A stretch of 10,256 nt of DNA, taken from the NCBI GenBank assembly GCA_014523665.1, contig JAATVR010000504.1:1-10256 (forward strand). Direction: 5' to 3'. Origin of the DNA: Nitrososphaerales archaeon TH526. GTDB lineage: Archaea; Thermoproteota; Nitrososphaeria; Nitrososphaerales; Nitrososphaeraceae. A program made the translations under genes and the position numbers. Shown in pieces: positions 1-6,802 of the stretch. Below the pieces are notes generated by a model that saw only the letters and a list, made by a program, of their open reading frames with translations, was not told the origin of the DNA and made no database searches. Each line of letters starts with the position of its first letter. Positions within the stretch are counted from its first letter, which is position 1.

Positions 1-29
1 AGAGGAATCCAACAGATGATAGAAGATAA

Positions 30-152
30 TTATGATGGCATAAAACAGGCAGAATGTCGTAGTAGTTGATAGACATTGGTGACATTCCAGGCTATGACGT
101 AAGCCATCAATGCCACAATGAACATTGTTCCAATTGCTTTCTTCTTGCTCAT
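30..152 (-). CDS. Small single-helix membrane peptide (40 aa), possibly frameshifted
   Basis: ATG at 152 opens a 40-codon frame starting MSKKKAIGTMFIVALMAYV and ending at TAA (30-32). It has a lysine-rich N-terminus followed by one hydrophobic segment at residues 6-24, so it would insert as one membrane helix. I do not recognise a family. A second minus-strand frame overlapping the last codons runs open to the window edge and encodes another very hydrophobic stretch (LFYAIIIIFYHLL). This suggests a two-helix protein broken by a frameshift near position 48, or a chance second frame. The upstream SD is weak (GGTAAG). Whether it is a real gene is uncertain. Confidence 0.35.
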   Translation of the reverse strand: MSKKKAIGTMFIVALMAYVIAWNVTNVYQLLRHSACFMPS

Positions 153-289
153 TTTCTTACCTTACTCATTTCTATGGTTTTTCAGTTTTTTACAAAATAA
201 CAAATAGCTACAAATTTGCTAGTGATCACCTAGACGCAGATGGTTTTGTAAAGCCTCAAGATGCATATTGCAAATAAGACTGATTAAAG

Positions 290-499
290 CTATTGAAAAT
301 TGTAAAACTTGATCTTAACGCCTCCATTAATAGTAAATATTACCCTATAGTCTCTTGTAGTCTTCTGTCCACAGGAGCAGGCAAGGTCCGTTCCCCATAG
401 AAAGTACGTATCTCCTTGATCAGGCTGCCTAGCCCTAAATGCCTTTAACCACTGCTTGATATGATCTTCGCCGAGCTCGCACGTGAAATCTATTTCCAT
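290..499 (-). CDS. Hypothetical small protein, 69 aa
   Basis: The protein begins MEIDFTCELGEDHIKQWLKA and ends GGVKIKFYNFQ. It has no signal peptide or membrane helix. An acidic and aromatic N-terminal helix is followed by beta-like strands. Cysteines at 7, 41 and 43 (ACSCG) could bind a metal or form a disulfide, but the pattern is not a recognised zinc motif. The ATG at 499 is preceded by GGTGAT with a five-base spacer, a near-perfect match to the archaeal anti-SD, which is the best support that this is translated and fixes the start. Nothing adjacent suggests a role, and I do not recognise the family. Confidence 0.6.
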   Translation of the reverse strand: MEIDFTCELGEDHIKQWLKAFRARQPDQGDTYFLWGTDLACSCGQKTTRDYRVIFTINGGVKIKFYNFQ

Positions 500-504
500 T
501 CATA

Positions 505-510
505 ATCACC
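505..510 (-). promoter_or_regulatory. Shine-Dalgarno site of the 69-aa gene
   Basis: On the minus strand GGTGAT lies five bases before the ATG at 499. It matches the GGAGGTGAT consensus complementary to archaeal 16S rRNA 3' ends, and it decides the start of that gene. Confidence 0.6.
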
Positions 511-661
511 AACCCTTTCCGCACTTCAAATTAGATAGCATAGCTTTTGGAACACTTTTCATATACAAAGGAGCACTTTACTACTTTAAAAGATGTTCAG
601 AAATGTACCGTAATCATATGATCTATACACCGCGCTATTAAGTAAGTATGTGGGTGACACT

Positions 662-730
662 ATGGTACTCTATAATGTAATGCTGCAACAATACAAACAC
701 ATCGCACCTCTAATAGTTAAAAAGTTCTAG
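662..730 (+). CDS. Candidate 22-aa micro-ORF with good SD
   Basis: ATG at 662 encodes a 22-residue peptide, MVLYNVMLQQYKHIAPLIVK plus two residues, ending in TAG. GGTGA at 653-657 lies four bases upstream, a plausible archaeal SD. Length alone makes it weak: such ORFs occur by chance in AT-rich DNA. It has no recognisable family and no neighbour it could join. Confidence 0.18.
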   Translation: MVLYNVMLQQYKHIAPLIVKKF

Positions 731-906
731 AGATGCTGTTATTAAGGATCTTTTTTATACTTTGTTAGGAAATGGGTGGTGCTAAGTTTTAAGTACTTAT
801 TTTGTGAATGCGGCTACTGTGATCTACGCCTTGACTAGTTCGACCGAAGGAAGGCGAATTTATGATAGACAGCTAGACTAGTTAGCCTAATCTCTTCATA
901 GTCGTT

Positions 907-981
907 TTACCTCCCCATATCGCAACTAATCCCTCTAACGGGAGCACGAACTATCGGGTTCATCTCTTTAGCTGTACGCAT
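907..981 (-). CDS. Candidate 24-aa micro-ORF
   Basis: ATG at 981 gives MRTAKEMNPIVRAPVRGISC followed by DMGR and TAA. It starts 11 bases after the stop of the 59-aa ORF at 993-1172, so it could be translated from the same transcript. Residue composition looks coding-like (Pro, Arg and Gly at regular spacing), but no SD is evident and no family is recognised. It may be the remnant of a longer protein. Confidence 0.2.
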   Translation of the reverse strand: MRTAKEMNPIVRAPVRGISCDMGR

Positions 982-992
982 GCTTCATATCT

Positions 993-1172
993 TCATTTAT
1001 ACCACACCAAGCTTGTCCTTATCCATTCTTCCATAGCAACTCTGAGAATTGAGACTGTACTTATATTATAATGCATTGTGAAAACACAAACTGCTTCAGG
1101 ATTCTGCTGTGAGTCTAACATAGAATTAAATAAAGAATAGATTTTTTCATACGCGGTACTAATTGAGCTCAT
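993..1172 (-). CDS. Hypothetical small protein, 59 aa
   Basis: The ATG at 1172 opens a 59-codon frame beginning MSSISTAYEKIYSLFNSMLD and ending EEWIRTSLVWYK, then TGA. The composition is protein-like and predicted largely helical (YEKIYSLFNSML; VAMEEWIRTSL), with a short beta-like VCVFTMHY in the middle. There is no signal peptide. It diverges from the HTH gene at 1282 and its start lies at the outer edge of the upstream block that is also found before the second HTH copy, so the two transcripts probably share a control region. A TATA-like TTCTATATC lies about 20 bases before the ATG. The family is not recognised and function is unknown. Confidence 0.45.
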   Translation of the reverse strand: MSSISTAYEKIYSLFNSMLDSQQNPEAVCVFTMHYNISTVSILRVAMEEWIRTSLVWYK

Positions 1173-1281
1173 TTCGATACCAGACTGATATAGAAAATTC
1201 CAAGGAATAGCGTACTATTTTCACATAATATCACATAATAGCAAAAGCTAAATTCTTCTAAATACAAATGGTAAATGAACA
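1171..1281 (+). promoter_or_regulatory. Conserved upstream region of HTH copy 1
   Basis: This stretch resembles the region before the second HTH gene (9074-9238): both contain CAGACTGATA-tAGAAAATT, a run of TCACAT/ATAAT, then TAGC-AAAA-GCTA (1239-1250) and a TATA-like CTAAATAC about 20-25 bases before the ATG. A 10-base tandem TCACATAATA occurs at 1221-1240. The inverted repeat just upstream of the presumed TATA is where an archaeal regulator would bind. Binding by the HTH protein itself is inference. Confidence 0.5.
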
Positions 1282-1836
1282 ATGGATAAAAAACAGAAGG
1301 AAGCCCTCGTTATTGCAATGCTTGAAAAGGGAGAGTCATATCGAGACATTGCCCAAAAGGCTAAGGTATCACCAAACACCATAAAAGCTATCTCAAATCG
1401 AGCTGGTCTTGACGAAACTACTTCTATCTCCTCTAGAGCCTTCGAGCTTTATGTCCAGCAAAAGACCCCAGTACAGGTCGCTATTGCATTAAACCTTGAA
1501 GCTGAAAAAGCAATAAACTATTACCACGAATATTTCAAGCTTTTAGGTATTACTGAATTCACTAAGGCTTATCTGCAGGTCAAGGATAATCCTTGGCCTT
1601 TTGTAGATCTTGTCAGAAAAGTTCAGAATTTACGCTGCTTGATGCATTGCGAATACTTAAATTGAGTTATCATACAGCCATGCAAAGGGTAGGGTAGCAG
1701 TATTGCCTGCCCTCTTTAGAAGATAATTAAAAAATGGCAGAACTATTGACACGAATCTCAGAGGTAAGAAGGTTGGCATTGTAAGCAATACATACCGTAT
1801 TGGTATTAGATGAGTTAGATTCTAATATAGTTGCAC
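1282..1836 (+). pseudogene. Decayed HTH/coiled-coil protein (paralogue of 9239-10015)
   Basis: Residues 1-111 match the N-terminal half of the protein at 9239: an N-terminal helix-turn-helix (about 6-43, with VSPNTIKAISNRAG as the recognition part) and a second helical HTH-like unit (about 50-88). After WPFVDLV the frame runs only 16 further codons to a stop at 1663-1665. In the frame shifted by one base, coding-like sequence resumes at 1623 (SEFTLLDALRILKLSYHTAM) and continues, interrupted by stops at 1695, 1728 and 1782, with QYCLPSLEDN resembling NQYLP of the intact copy, then MAELLTRISEVRRLAL and LDELDSNIVALKAK. So the coiled-coil half is present but destroyed by a frameshift and three nonsense codons. 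The intact 127-codon ORF (1282-1665) could still make a short DNA-binding protein without the coiled coil. The family is, from memory, common in multiple copies in soil ammonia-oxidising archaea. Confidence 0.65.
1691..1713 (+). terminator. Weak hairpin inside the pseudogene tail
   Basis: AGGGTAG (1691-1697) can pair with CTGCCCT (1707-1713) with one G-T wobble across a 9-base loop; a short CTTT follows. It may be chance, since archaeal termination usually depends on T-runs rather than hairpins. Confidence 0.15.
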
Positions 1837-2910
1837 TTAAGGCCAAATTCTTCTCGCAAAATCAAGTATTTCGTTAATAAGAATTGCCTGACTTCCAAAT
1901 CCAAAAAGAAATGCAGCAATATAGTCGATTGGGAATACGCCAAAGGTAAATAATTGAGGATAATATATCTGCCAAACTAACAAGACGCTTATTAGCAGTG
2001 CCAGAGTTACGCCCGCATAAGCCGCATAATCTCCTCTACGAGGTTGGGTAAACAGCCACCGTCCTCTTTTTCTTAGGGAACGATGTTGTATATTCATGTT
2101 AGTTGGAGGCTCTAATGGATCTTGAACATTAGTAAAAAGATTAATCGAATCTTGTACTTCTTTTATTGATTCGCGGAAATATCCATTATTGTAGTCGCTT
2201 ACTGCATTGTTTAGAGCAATGTCTAGCATTTCAGTACTGCTGCCTCTATAGGAATGAGGATTAATCGGGCCCAGATGTCGAAGCGAATTGAGCTCATTTT
2301 TAAGTTGAATAAGTTGGTCCTTGAACTGCATAATATCCAATCGTCTTTTTATTGCATTATCTAAAATTTTCTCATTTTCCTCCTTGTCATTTACTTTTAA
2401 TAAAAGGAATTTGAAAACGAAGCTGATAATGACTCCTGCCCCTACTAATAATAATGCTATTAATGGATTTGCGTGGATAGTAATTGTAATAGGAACTTTT
2501 ACTGTTATTAAATTAGGTGAAGTCAATAGTAGATTTCCAGAATACGTTCCAGGGCCCTCGTCTAGGCCTTGAAAGGTAATATTTAATTCGCTGGGCTGTC
2601 CACGAATAAGATCAAGTTGCTGAGGGCTGATTTTCACTTTCGACTTTTCTATCCAATCGTTTTGACCATTTTTGAGATCAGTTGAGCGTGCTTCTACGCC
2701 GTTGAGGTTCTCCCGTAGAGCAGTAATGATAATAGTTGTCGGATCTATTTCACCTAGCTTATCTTGTGCTTGAGTGATTTCAATTTTGTCATCTTCAACC
2801 TTCACCTGCTCTTGTGCCTGCGCACTCGGGATCAGAAGAAATAAAAGAAGTAATAGAAAGAAGGAACCAAAGTACTTATTATTCGTCATTCGGAAAGGGT
2901 AGAAGTACAT
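1837..2910 (-). CDS. Membrane-anchored envelope protein with extracytoplasmic beta domain
   Basis: 357 aa. Residues 8-32 form a signal peptide or N-terminal anchor (hydrophobic LLLLLLFLLIPSAQA followed by QEQ). Residues ~55-146 look like an Ig-like/beta-sandwich domain (GTYSGNLLLTSPN, VKVPITITI), of the kind found outside the membrane in archaeal surface proteins. A helix at 149-171 then leads to a charged, helical cytoplasmic segment (172-295, KEENEKILDNAIKRRLD), and two more helices lie at ~297-317 and 325-346. The likely role is a cell-envelope component that links an outside domain to a cytoplasmic helical domain; the exact function is unknown. It starts five bases after the stop of the upstream secreted-protein gene, so the two are probably co-transcribed and translationally coupled. 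An in-frame ATG at codon 8 is an alternative start; neither has an obvious SD. Confidence 0.8.
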   Translation of the reverse strand: MYFYPFRMTNNKYFGSFFLLLLLFLLIPSAQAQEQVKVEDDKIEITQAQDKLGEIDPTTIIITALRENLNGVEARSTDLKNGQNDWIEKSKVKISPQQLDLIRGQPSELNITFQGLDEGPGTYSGNLLLTSPNLITVKVPITITIHANPLIALLLVGAGVIISFVFKFLLLKVNDKEENEKILDNAIKRRLDIMQFKDQLIQLKNELNSLRHLGPINPHSYRGSSTEMLDIALNNAVSDYNNGYFRESIKEVQDSINLFTNVQDPLEPPTNMNIQHRSLRKRGRWLFTQPRRGDYAAYAGVTLALLISVLLVWQIYYPQLFTFGVFPIDYIAAFLFGFGSQAILINEILDFARRIWP

Positions 2911-2915
2911 GCTAG

Positions 2916-3686
2916 CTATTGTACTGTAATTATGTATTTGACATTTGATAGTCTCTTGTCGCCTGGAATTCCTCCTTCAAACTCAATAGCGGTTTCTTTG
3001 AATTGAAGTTCATGGGTTCCTTCAGGTAATGGACGTAAGAAAGCAAAATACCCTCCAACCACGGCGGCGTATGTTCCTGGCTCAAGGTCGTACAGGTTAT
3101 CTTCAGGATATGATAATGTAGTCTTAAATGGTTCTACATAAAGGCTCTCTCTGTCACCAGGATTATTTGTATTTGCCACCTCAATCCCATCTACGCTTGC
3201 AGAGAATTGAGCATTGGGTAGTACCCATTCGCCGCAATCAAATAACTCTTGATCGTTTTTGAACCCTTCATTCATCCCGCATCCGCTACCGACGATTTGA
3301 ACAAGCAGAGCCTTTCCTTTAGGAACAGTGCATTCTCTGACCTCGGGTTGGGAATTGTCATCAGTATCTTTGCCATCTGCTAGGAACCATACTGGGCCAT
3401 CATTCTGATTCAATGAACATTTTTCAGGTGAATAATTTTCTCTAGGATGGAAAAGACTCGCATTCTCGCCACCTTTTATGTCTTGAATTGACAAATGCCA
3501 GTTCCACCAATCTCTTGTCCATTCAGCAAATGTTTTATTGTATGGGTTATCTTGTGGTGTAAAAATTAGCTCTTTGTTGAGTGCAAATAAATTGTTAAAA
3601 GAATTTCCCCCATTCTCACTTATAATCATAAAAAGTATAAGACAAAATCCCACAATGAGGATTTTGTATACAAATGTACCTGACAC
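2916..3686 (-). CDS. Secreted protein of the 'WTxxWWxW' uncharacterised family
   Basis: 256 aa. A hydrophobic N-terminus (residues 7-22) acts as signal peptide or anchor. The mature part has the pattern I associate with an uncharacterised secreted family seen in soil archaea and bacteria: TFAEWTRDWWNWHLSI (52-67), NDGPVWFLAD (95-104), RECTVPKGKALLVQ (117-130), LEPGTYAAVVGGYFAFLRPLPEGTH (201-225; given in parts). Cysteines at 90, 119, 136 and 151 could form two disulfides outside the cell. No catalytic motif is recognised; ligand or cell-surface role is unknown. The start is GTG at 3684-3686. A minus-strand TTTTTAAA box (3711-3718) lies about 28 bases upstream, fitting a leaderless mRNA. It heads a two-gene unit with the membrane protein at 1837. 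Confidence 0.75.
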   Translation of the reverse strand: MSGTFVYKILIVGFCLILFMIISENGGNSFNNLFALNKELIFTPQDNPYNKTFAEWTRDWWNWHLSIQDIKGGENASLFHPRENYSPEKCSLNQNDGPVWFLADGKDTDDNSQPEVRECTVPKGKALLVQIVGSGCGMNEGFKNDQELFDCGEWVLPNAQFSASVDGIEVANTNNPGDRESLYVEPFKTTLSYPEDNLYDLEPGTYAAVVGGYFAFLRPLPEGTHELQFKETAIEFEGGIPGDKRLSNVKYIITVQ

Positions 3687-3722
3687 CTCATATTTTTATA
3701 TTTAACTTAGTTTAAAAACTTA
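3687..3722. promoter_or_regulatory. Compact divergent promoter with two TATA-like boxes
   Basis: Only 36 bases separate a minus-strand GTG start (3686) and a plus-strand TTG start (3723). TTTTTATATTTAA (3693-3705) is centred about 25 bases before the plus start, and TTTAAAAA (3711-3718; TTTTTAAA on the minus strand) about 28 bases before the minus start. Both distances suit leaderless archaeal transcripts. Neither gene has a usable SD at the right spacing. Confidence 0.6.
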
Positions 3723-5075
3723 TTGCCATTTTCATTTAGCATTGTCAAAAGCTACACGGGCATTATCTTAATTTCTCTAATATTAGTAACTTTATCATTT
3801 CTCGACAATATCATAGGTTTTTCTCTTCTGGATTCTTATGAAGAAAGATCCTCCCTTTCAGTACTAATTTATCTAACAGTAGTGTTTATTGTCAATATCA
3901 TATGCCAGTACGTTCTGGTAATGTTAGTCTTAAGGATAAGTACATCTGTTATCAAGCTCAGACCAAAAACTATTACTATACTACATTTTTCCATGCTTGG
4001 TTTAATTACACTAAACGCAATTGTTTTCCTTTCTTTAGTTGCTGAGGCATTTCAGACTCAGACATACGAATCGGGCGTACTTACTTTCATAATTTCCTGT
4101 AATTTATTAGGTTCCATAATTATGCTTGGAATATTAACACTCAAGCTCTTATCTTGGCTAAGAAAGAATAGGAATCCATCAATTCTGTTGTACTCTATCG
4201 CATTTGCAGTGTCTAGTTTGGTATTGGCATCTGCATTTGTTATTTTGTTGTTGGAACTTGAAGGTAGACCTTCTTCGGTATCCGCTGAACCCAATCCGTG
4301 GGATAGAACTAGCACGCGTAAATTGGCTATTTCAGATTTTTATAGGGTAATCTCACTTGTGATGTTTACAATAGTTTGGCTCGCTACTTCCCTCCTGTTG
4401 AGGAGCTATGCCATCAATTATTCTAAAAGAATTGGTAAAAAGAAATTGTGGATTTTAGTCAGCTTACCACTAATTTACTATTTCATATCATCCGATTTCA
4501 TACTTAACCAGTTTACTCCGATTATTTTTTCCTACCCTTATCTAGCTAATTTGTTTGTATACGCATTTGGAGCTGCCAAACAAGTAGGCGGGGTCTTTTT
4601 TGCTATTTCTTTTATTTTCATGTTAAGAAATGCAACCAATAGACAACTAAAGATATCTCTAGCCCTGTCTGCCGCAGGCATAATGATGTTATTCAGCAGT
4701 ATTCAAATTGCTATATTACAACTTATTCCATATCCGCCGTTTGGATTGAGCACCCTGTTAACTATATCAATATCTTCATACCTATTATTGATTGGGCTGT
4801 ATTATTCAGCTAAATCGATATCTGGAGACACGGAGCTGCTTCAATCGCTGAAAAAGCGAATAAGAGATAAATCTTCTGCGTTTCTTGGTGGGATAGGATC
4901 CGCCGAGTGGCAATTGAATGTAGAAAATACTGTACAAAGCATTATGAACAAAAGTGAAGAGTCAAATAGAGATTTTGGCTCAGATCTTTCTGCTGAGGAT
5001 GTGAAAAGCTATATTTCGCAGGTCATTCAGGAAGTAGAAGACTACAAAAGAAGAGCTAAGGACGAAGGCAAATAA
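3723..5075 (+). CDS. Polytopic membrane protein (about ten helices) with cytoplasmic tail
   Basis: 450 aa, starting at TTG (3723); a TAG at 3708-3710 lies upstream in frame and no ATG is available before residue 91. Hydrophobic segments lie near 12-32, 47-70, 85-108, 118-146, 154-178, 205-226, 242-262, 274-300, 309-333 and 341-363. A hydrophilic, charged tail follows (364-450, SAEDVKSYISQVIQEVEDYK). The segment YPPFGLSTLLT ... YLLLIGLYYSAKSIS recalls a family of orphan multi-helix proteins in soil ammonia-oxidising archaea, some of which look like sensors, but no kinase, transporter or enzyme motif is visible. Sensing or transport is a guess. It diverges from the secreted/membrane pair across the 36-base promoter, so it may be co-regulated with them, and converges on the gene at 5121. 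Confidence 0.75.
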   Translation: MPFSFSIVKSYTGIILISLILVTLSFLDNIIGFSLLDSYEERSSLSVLIYLTVVFIVNIICQYVLVMLVLRISTSVIKLRPKTITILHFSMLGLITLNAIVFLSLVAEAFQTQTYESGVLTFIISCNLLGSIIMLGILTLKLLSWLRKNRNPSILLYSIAFAVSSLVLASAFVILLLELEGRPSSVSAEPNPWDRTSTRKLAISDFYRVISLVMFTIVWLATSLLLRSYAINYSKRIGKKKLWILVSLPLIYYFISSDFILNQFTPIIFSYPYLANLFVYAFGAAKQVGGVFFAISFIFMLRNATNRQLKISLALSAAGIMMLFSSIQIAILQLIPYPPFGLSTLLTISISSYLLLIGLYYSAKSISGDTELLQSLKKRIRDKSSAFLGGIGSAEWQLNVENTVQSIMNKSEESNRDFGSDLSAEDVKSYISQVIQEVEDYKRRAKDEGK

Positions 5076-5120
5076 TTGGACGAGGGGTCGAAGAGCACAA
5101 ACATGAAATTTAAAACCGGA

Positions 5121-6752
5121 TCAGTTTTTTATCATGATATAGAAGGGTTTAACATTATAATAATTTGAGCCTACTATGATGTAACCCCCAGCATCCCATG
5201 AATACAAGTCATTTCCAATATGCGCTTTCGTAGTTAGAAAATCGCCAACTGTATAGTCGTTGTTTCCTCTTTCGTTTGTAACTGGCAAACGAGCAGAACT
5301 ATTAAGAATGGGCATCATATCCCACTTATCCTCTGTATTATTGAAAATCCCAAACGCAAAATTCACATATGGGTTGGTCAAGGAGTCACGAATTCTATTG
5401 TCAACGTACAGGGCGCCTACGCCTAGCCCTCCTTGACTATTAGATGAAGCGGCTCCAAATACCCATGAAGTATTAGGATCAGCCAAATGATATTTCCTTT
5501 CGTATCGCATACTTTCATTTAAATGAATAGTCGCTGAATCAACATACGGATGCCAAGAAATGCCTTTGTCATACGAAACGACAGCGTTCCAAACAAAACT
5601 AATCGAATTATCCAACATCCACGCACTCCTAATTCGGCTACTTGTGGTAGCTTTACACCACCACGCATCAGGATTAGAACTGCATACTGCCCCATTTTTT
5701 ATAGCGTTCCAAGGAGTGATCGTAACTTCCGTAGAATTTATCGTGAGGGAGTCATCTGACCAACTATAAATTTTCATAATATTACTATTGTCAGGTAAGT
5801 GAGAACCAAAATACATCGGATTTGAAGCGCCATCGACAGGAGTAACAGCTTCTACATCTCTGTCCAGAATAAACTCATAATTGATATTAGGTGGACGGCT
5901 CTGTTCTAGAGCGTTACTTAATTCATCTAGTGGAAAGCGAAAAATTAACCCATATTTTGCTTCGTCATTAGCGTATACAGTAGTAGTTAAATAGAGATAT
6001 CTATCAGTCAACACAGTCTCTGGGTAATCGAAAACTGCTCTAATAATGCCGGCCTGGTTTAAAACATTTGTTGAGATCAGATCGTATACCAACCAATGGT
6101 CTAAATCTCTTGATATCCCTAGTCTATCAATATTGGCGAGGCCGCCTCCAGATATTACTTGTTCGCTCTGACGTATCCATAGATACAATCTCCTGGCAGG
6201 ATCGTATTCAACATGCTGGTCAGCCTTAAATATGTCTGTCACCTGGCGAGAGAAATTAGAATTAGTTAAATTAGTCACTTGCACACCTTTGAAATCAAAG
6301 TAGGGATCAATATAGCCCCACCATTGACCAACTACTGATTTCGCTGCAAAATGATTACCAGCGTAAAAGACTAGAGTTCCATTCGATGCAAGAGTGGGTT
6401 CAGCTATATTGTGATATCTCTCCTGTGGAATTGAAGGAGAGCTGACTTCAGATTTCCAAATCTTAGACGTATTCAGTTTCTCTATTATAATTGATGGATC
6501 TATTGAATCAGAAACGACAGTCTCCTTACCAGTGATGGGGAGATTTCCTTCAGGTGTACTTAGAACACCATCTATTGGAGAATAACAGAGGTTCACAGTA
6601 CGATTTTCAATCTGGTCTATACGTGAAAACGTACATTCAGGTAAAGCCATTCCACGATAATACTCCTCTGCTCTTGTCTCACCCAGAATAAATAATAGTG
6701 CTAGGAAAGCCGCCGTTAATAAAAAGGTGATTATGACGATTGGTCTTCTCAT
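5121..6752 (-). CDS. Secreted, sequon-rich Asp-box (beta-propeller-like) protein
   Basis: 543 aa. A signal peptide or anchor lies at 5-23 (VIITFLLTAAFLALLFILG). The rest is extracytoplasmic: beta-strand-rich, with SYDKGISW at 393-400 matching the Asp-box pattern S-x-D-x-G-x-x-W of sialidase/BNR propellers, a degenerate copy SRDLDHW at 214-220, and EPTLASNGTLVFY at 118-130, typical of blade edges. About ten N-x-S/T sequons (50, 94, 124, 161, 166, 339, 412, 427, 471, 484) suggest N-glycosylation at the archaeal surface. Cysteines at 40, 56, 357 and 366 may pair. No sialidase catalytic arginine triad can be assigned from sequence alone, so a binding or structural role is as likely as an enzyme. 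The upstream GGTAGTG, six bases before the ATG, may be an SD. It could share a transcript with the gene at 6803, which ends 50 bases upstream. Confidence 0.7.
   Translation of the reverse strand: MRRPIVIITFLLTAAFLALLFILGETRAEEYYRGMALPECTFSRIDQIENRTVNLCYSPIDGVLSTPEGNLPITGKETVVSDSIDPSIIIEKLNTSKIWKSEVSSPSIPQERYHNIAEPTLASNGTLVFYAGNHFAAKSVVGQWWGYIDPYFDFKGVQVTNLTNSNFSRQVTDIFKADQHVEYDPARRLYLWIRQSEQVISGGGLANIDRLGISRDLDHWLVYDLISTNVLNQAGIIRAVFDYPETVLTDRYLYLTTTVYANDEAKYGLIFRFPLDELSNALEQSRPPNINYEFILDRDVEAVTPVDGASNPMYFGSHLPDNSNIMKIYSWSDDSLTINSTEVTITPWNAIKNGAVCSSNPDAWWCKATTSSRIRSAWMLDNSISFVWNAVVSYDKGISWHPYVDSATIHLNESMRYERKYHLADPNTSWVFGAASSNSQGGLGVGALYVDNRIRDSLTNPYVNFAFGIFNNTEDKWDMMPILNSSARLPVTNERGNNDYTVGDFLTTKAHIGNDLYSWDAGGYIIVGSNYYNVKPFYIMIKN
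5124..5131 (+). terminator. T-run after the polytopic membrane protein gene
   Basis: GTTTTTTA lies 48 bases after the TAA of the plus-strand gene, between it and the convergent gene whose stop codon overlaps the area. Oligo-T stretches are the usual archaeal termination signal. It is short, and it sits within the last codons of the opposing gene. Confidence 0.3.
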
Positions 6753-6802
6753 AACACTACCTGAGCCTATAACTCAACTTTGGAAAGCTAGGCTACGCTG
6801 GG

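Larger units (their letters stand above)
511..992. other. Gene-poor spacer with only very short ORFs
   Basis: No ORF of convincing length is seen on either strand. It contains two micro-ORFs listed separately (662-730 plus, 907-981 minus) and an imperfect hairpin at 839-858 (TTCGaCC, 7-base loop, GGCGAA). No tRNA-like cloverleaf was recognised. Confidence 0.5.

Noticed and set aside
833..883. Direct repeat GACTAGTT at 833 and 876
   Set aside because: Eight bases around a palindromic ACTAGT is too short to support a recombination site or mobile element.
2321..2572. 83-codon plus-strand ORF
   Set aside because: Lies entirely opposite the well-supported membrane protein gene at 1837-2910, with biased composition expected of an antisense shadow.
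4058..4315. 85-codon minus-strand ORF
   Set aside because: Antisense to the ten-helix membrane protein; no promoter or SD, and not protein-like.
5550..5769. Two overlapping plus-strand ORFs of 69 codons
   Set aside because: Both are opposite the secreted Asp-box gene and in mutually overlapping frames.
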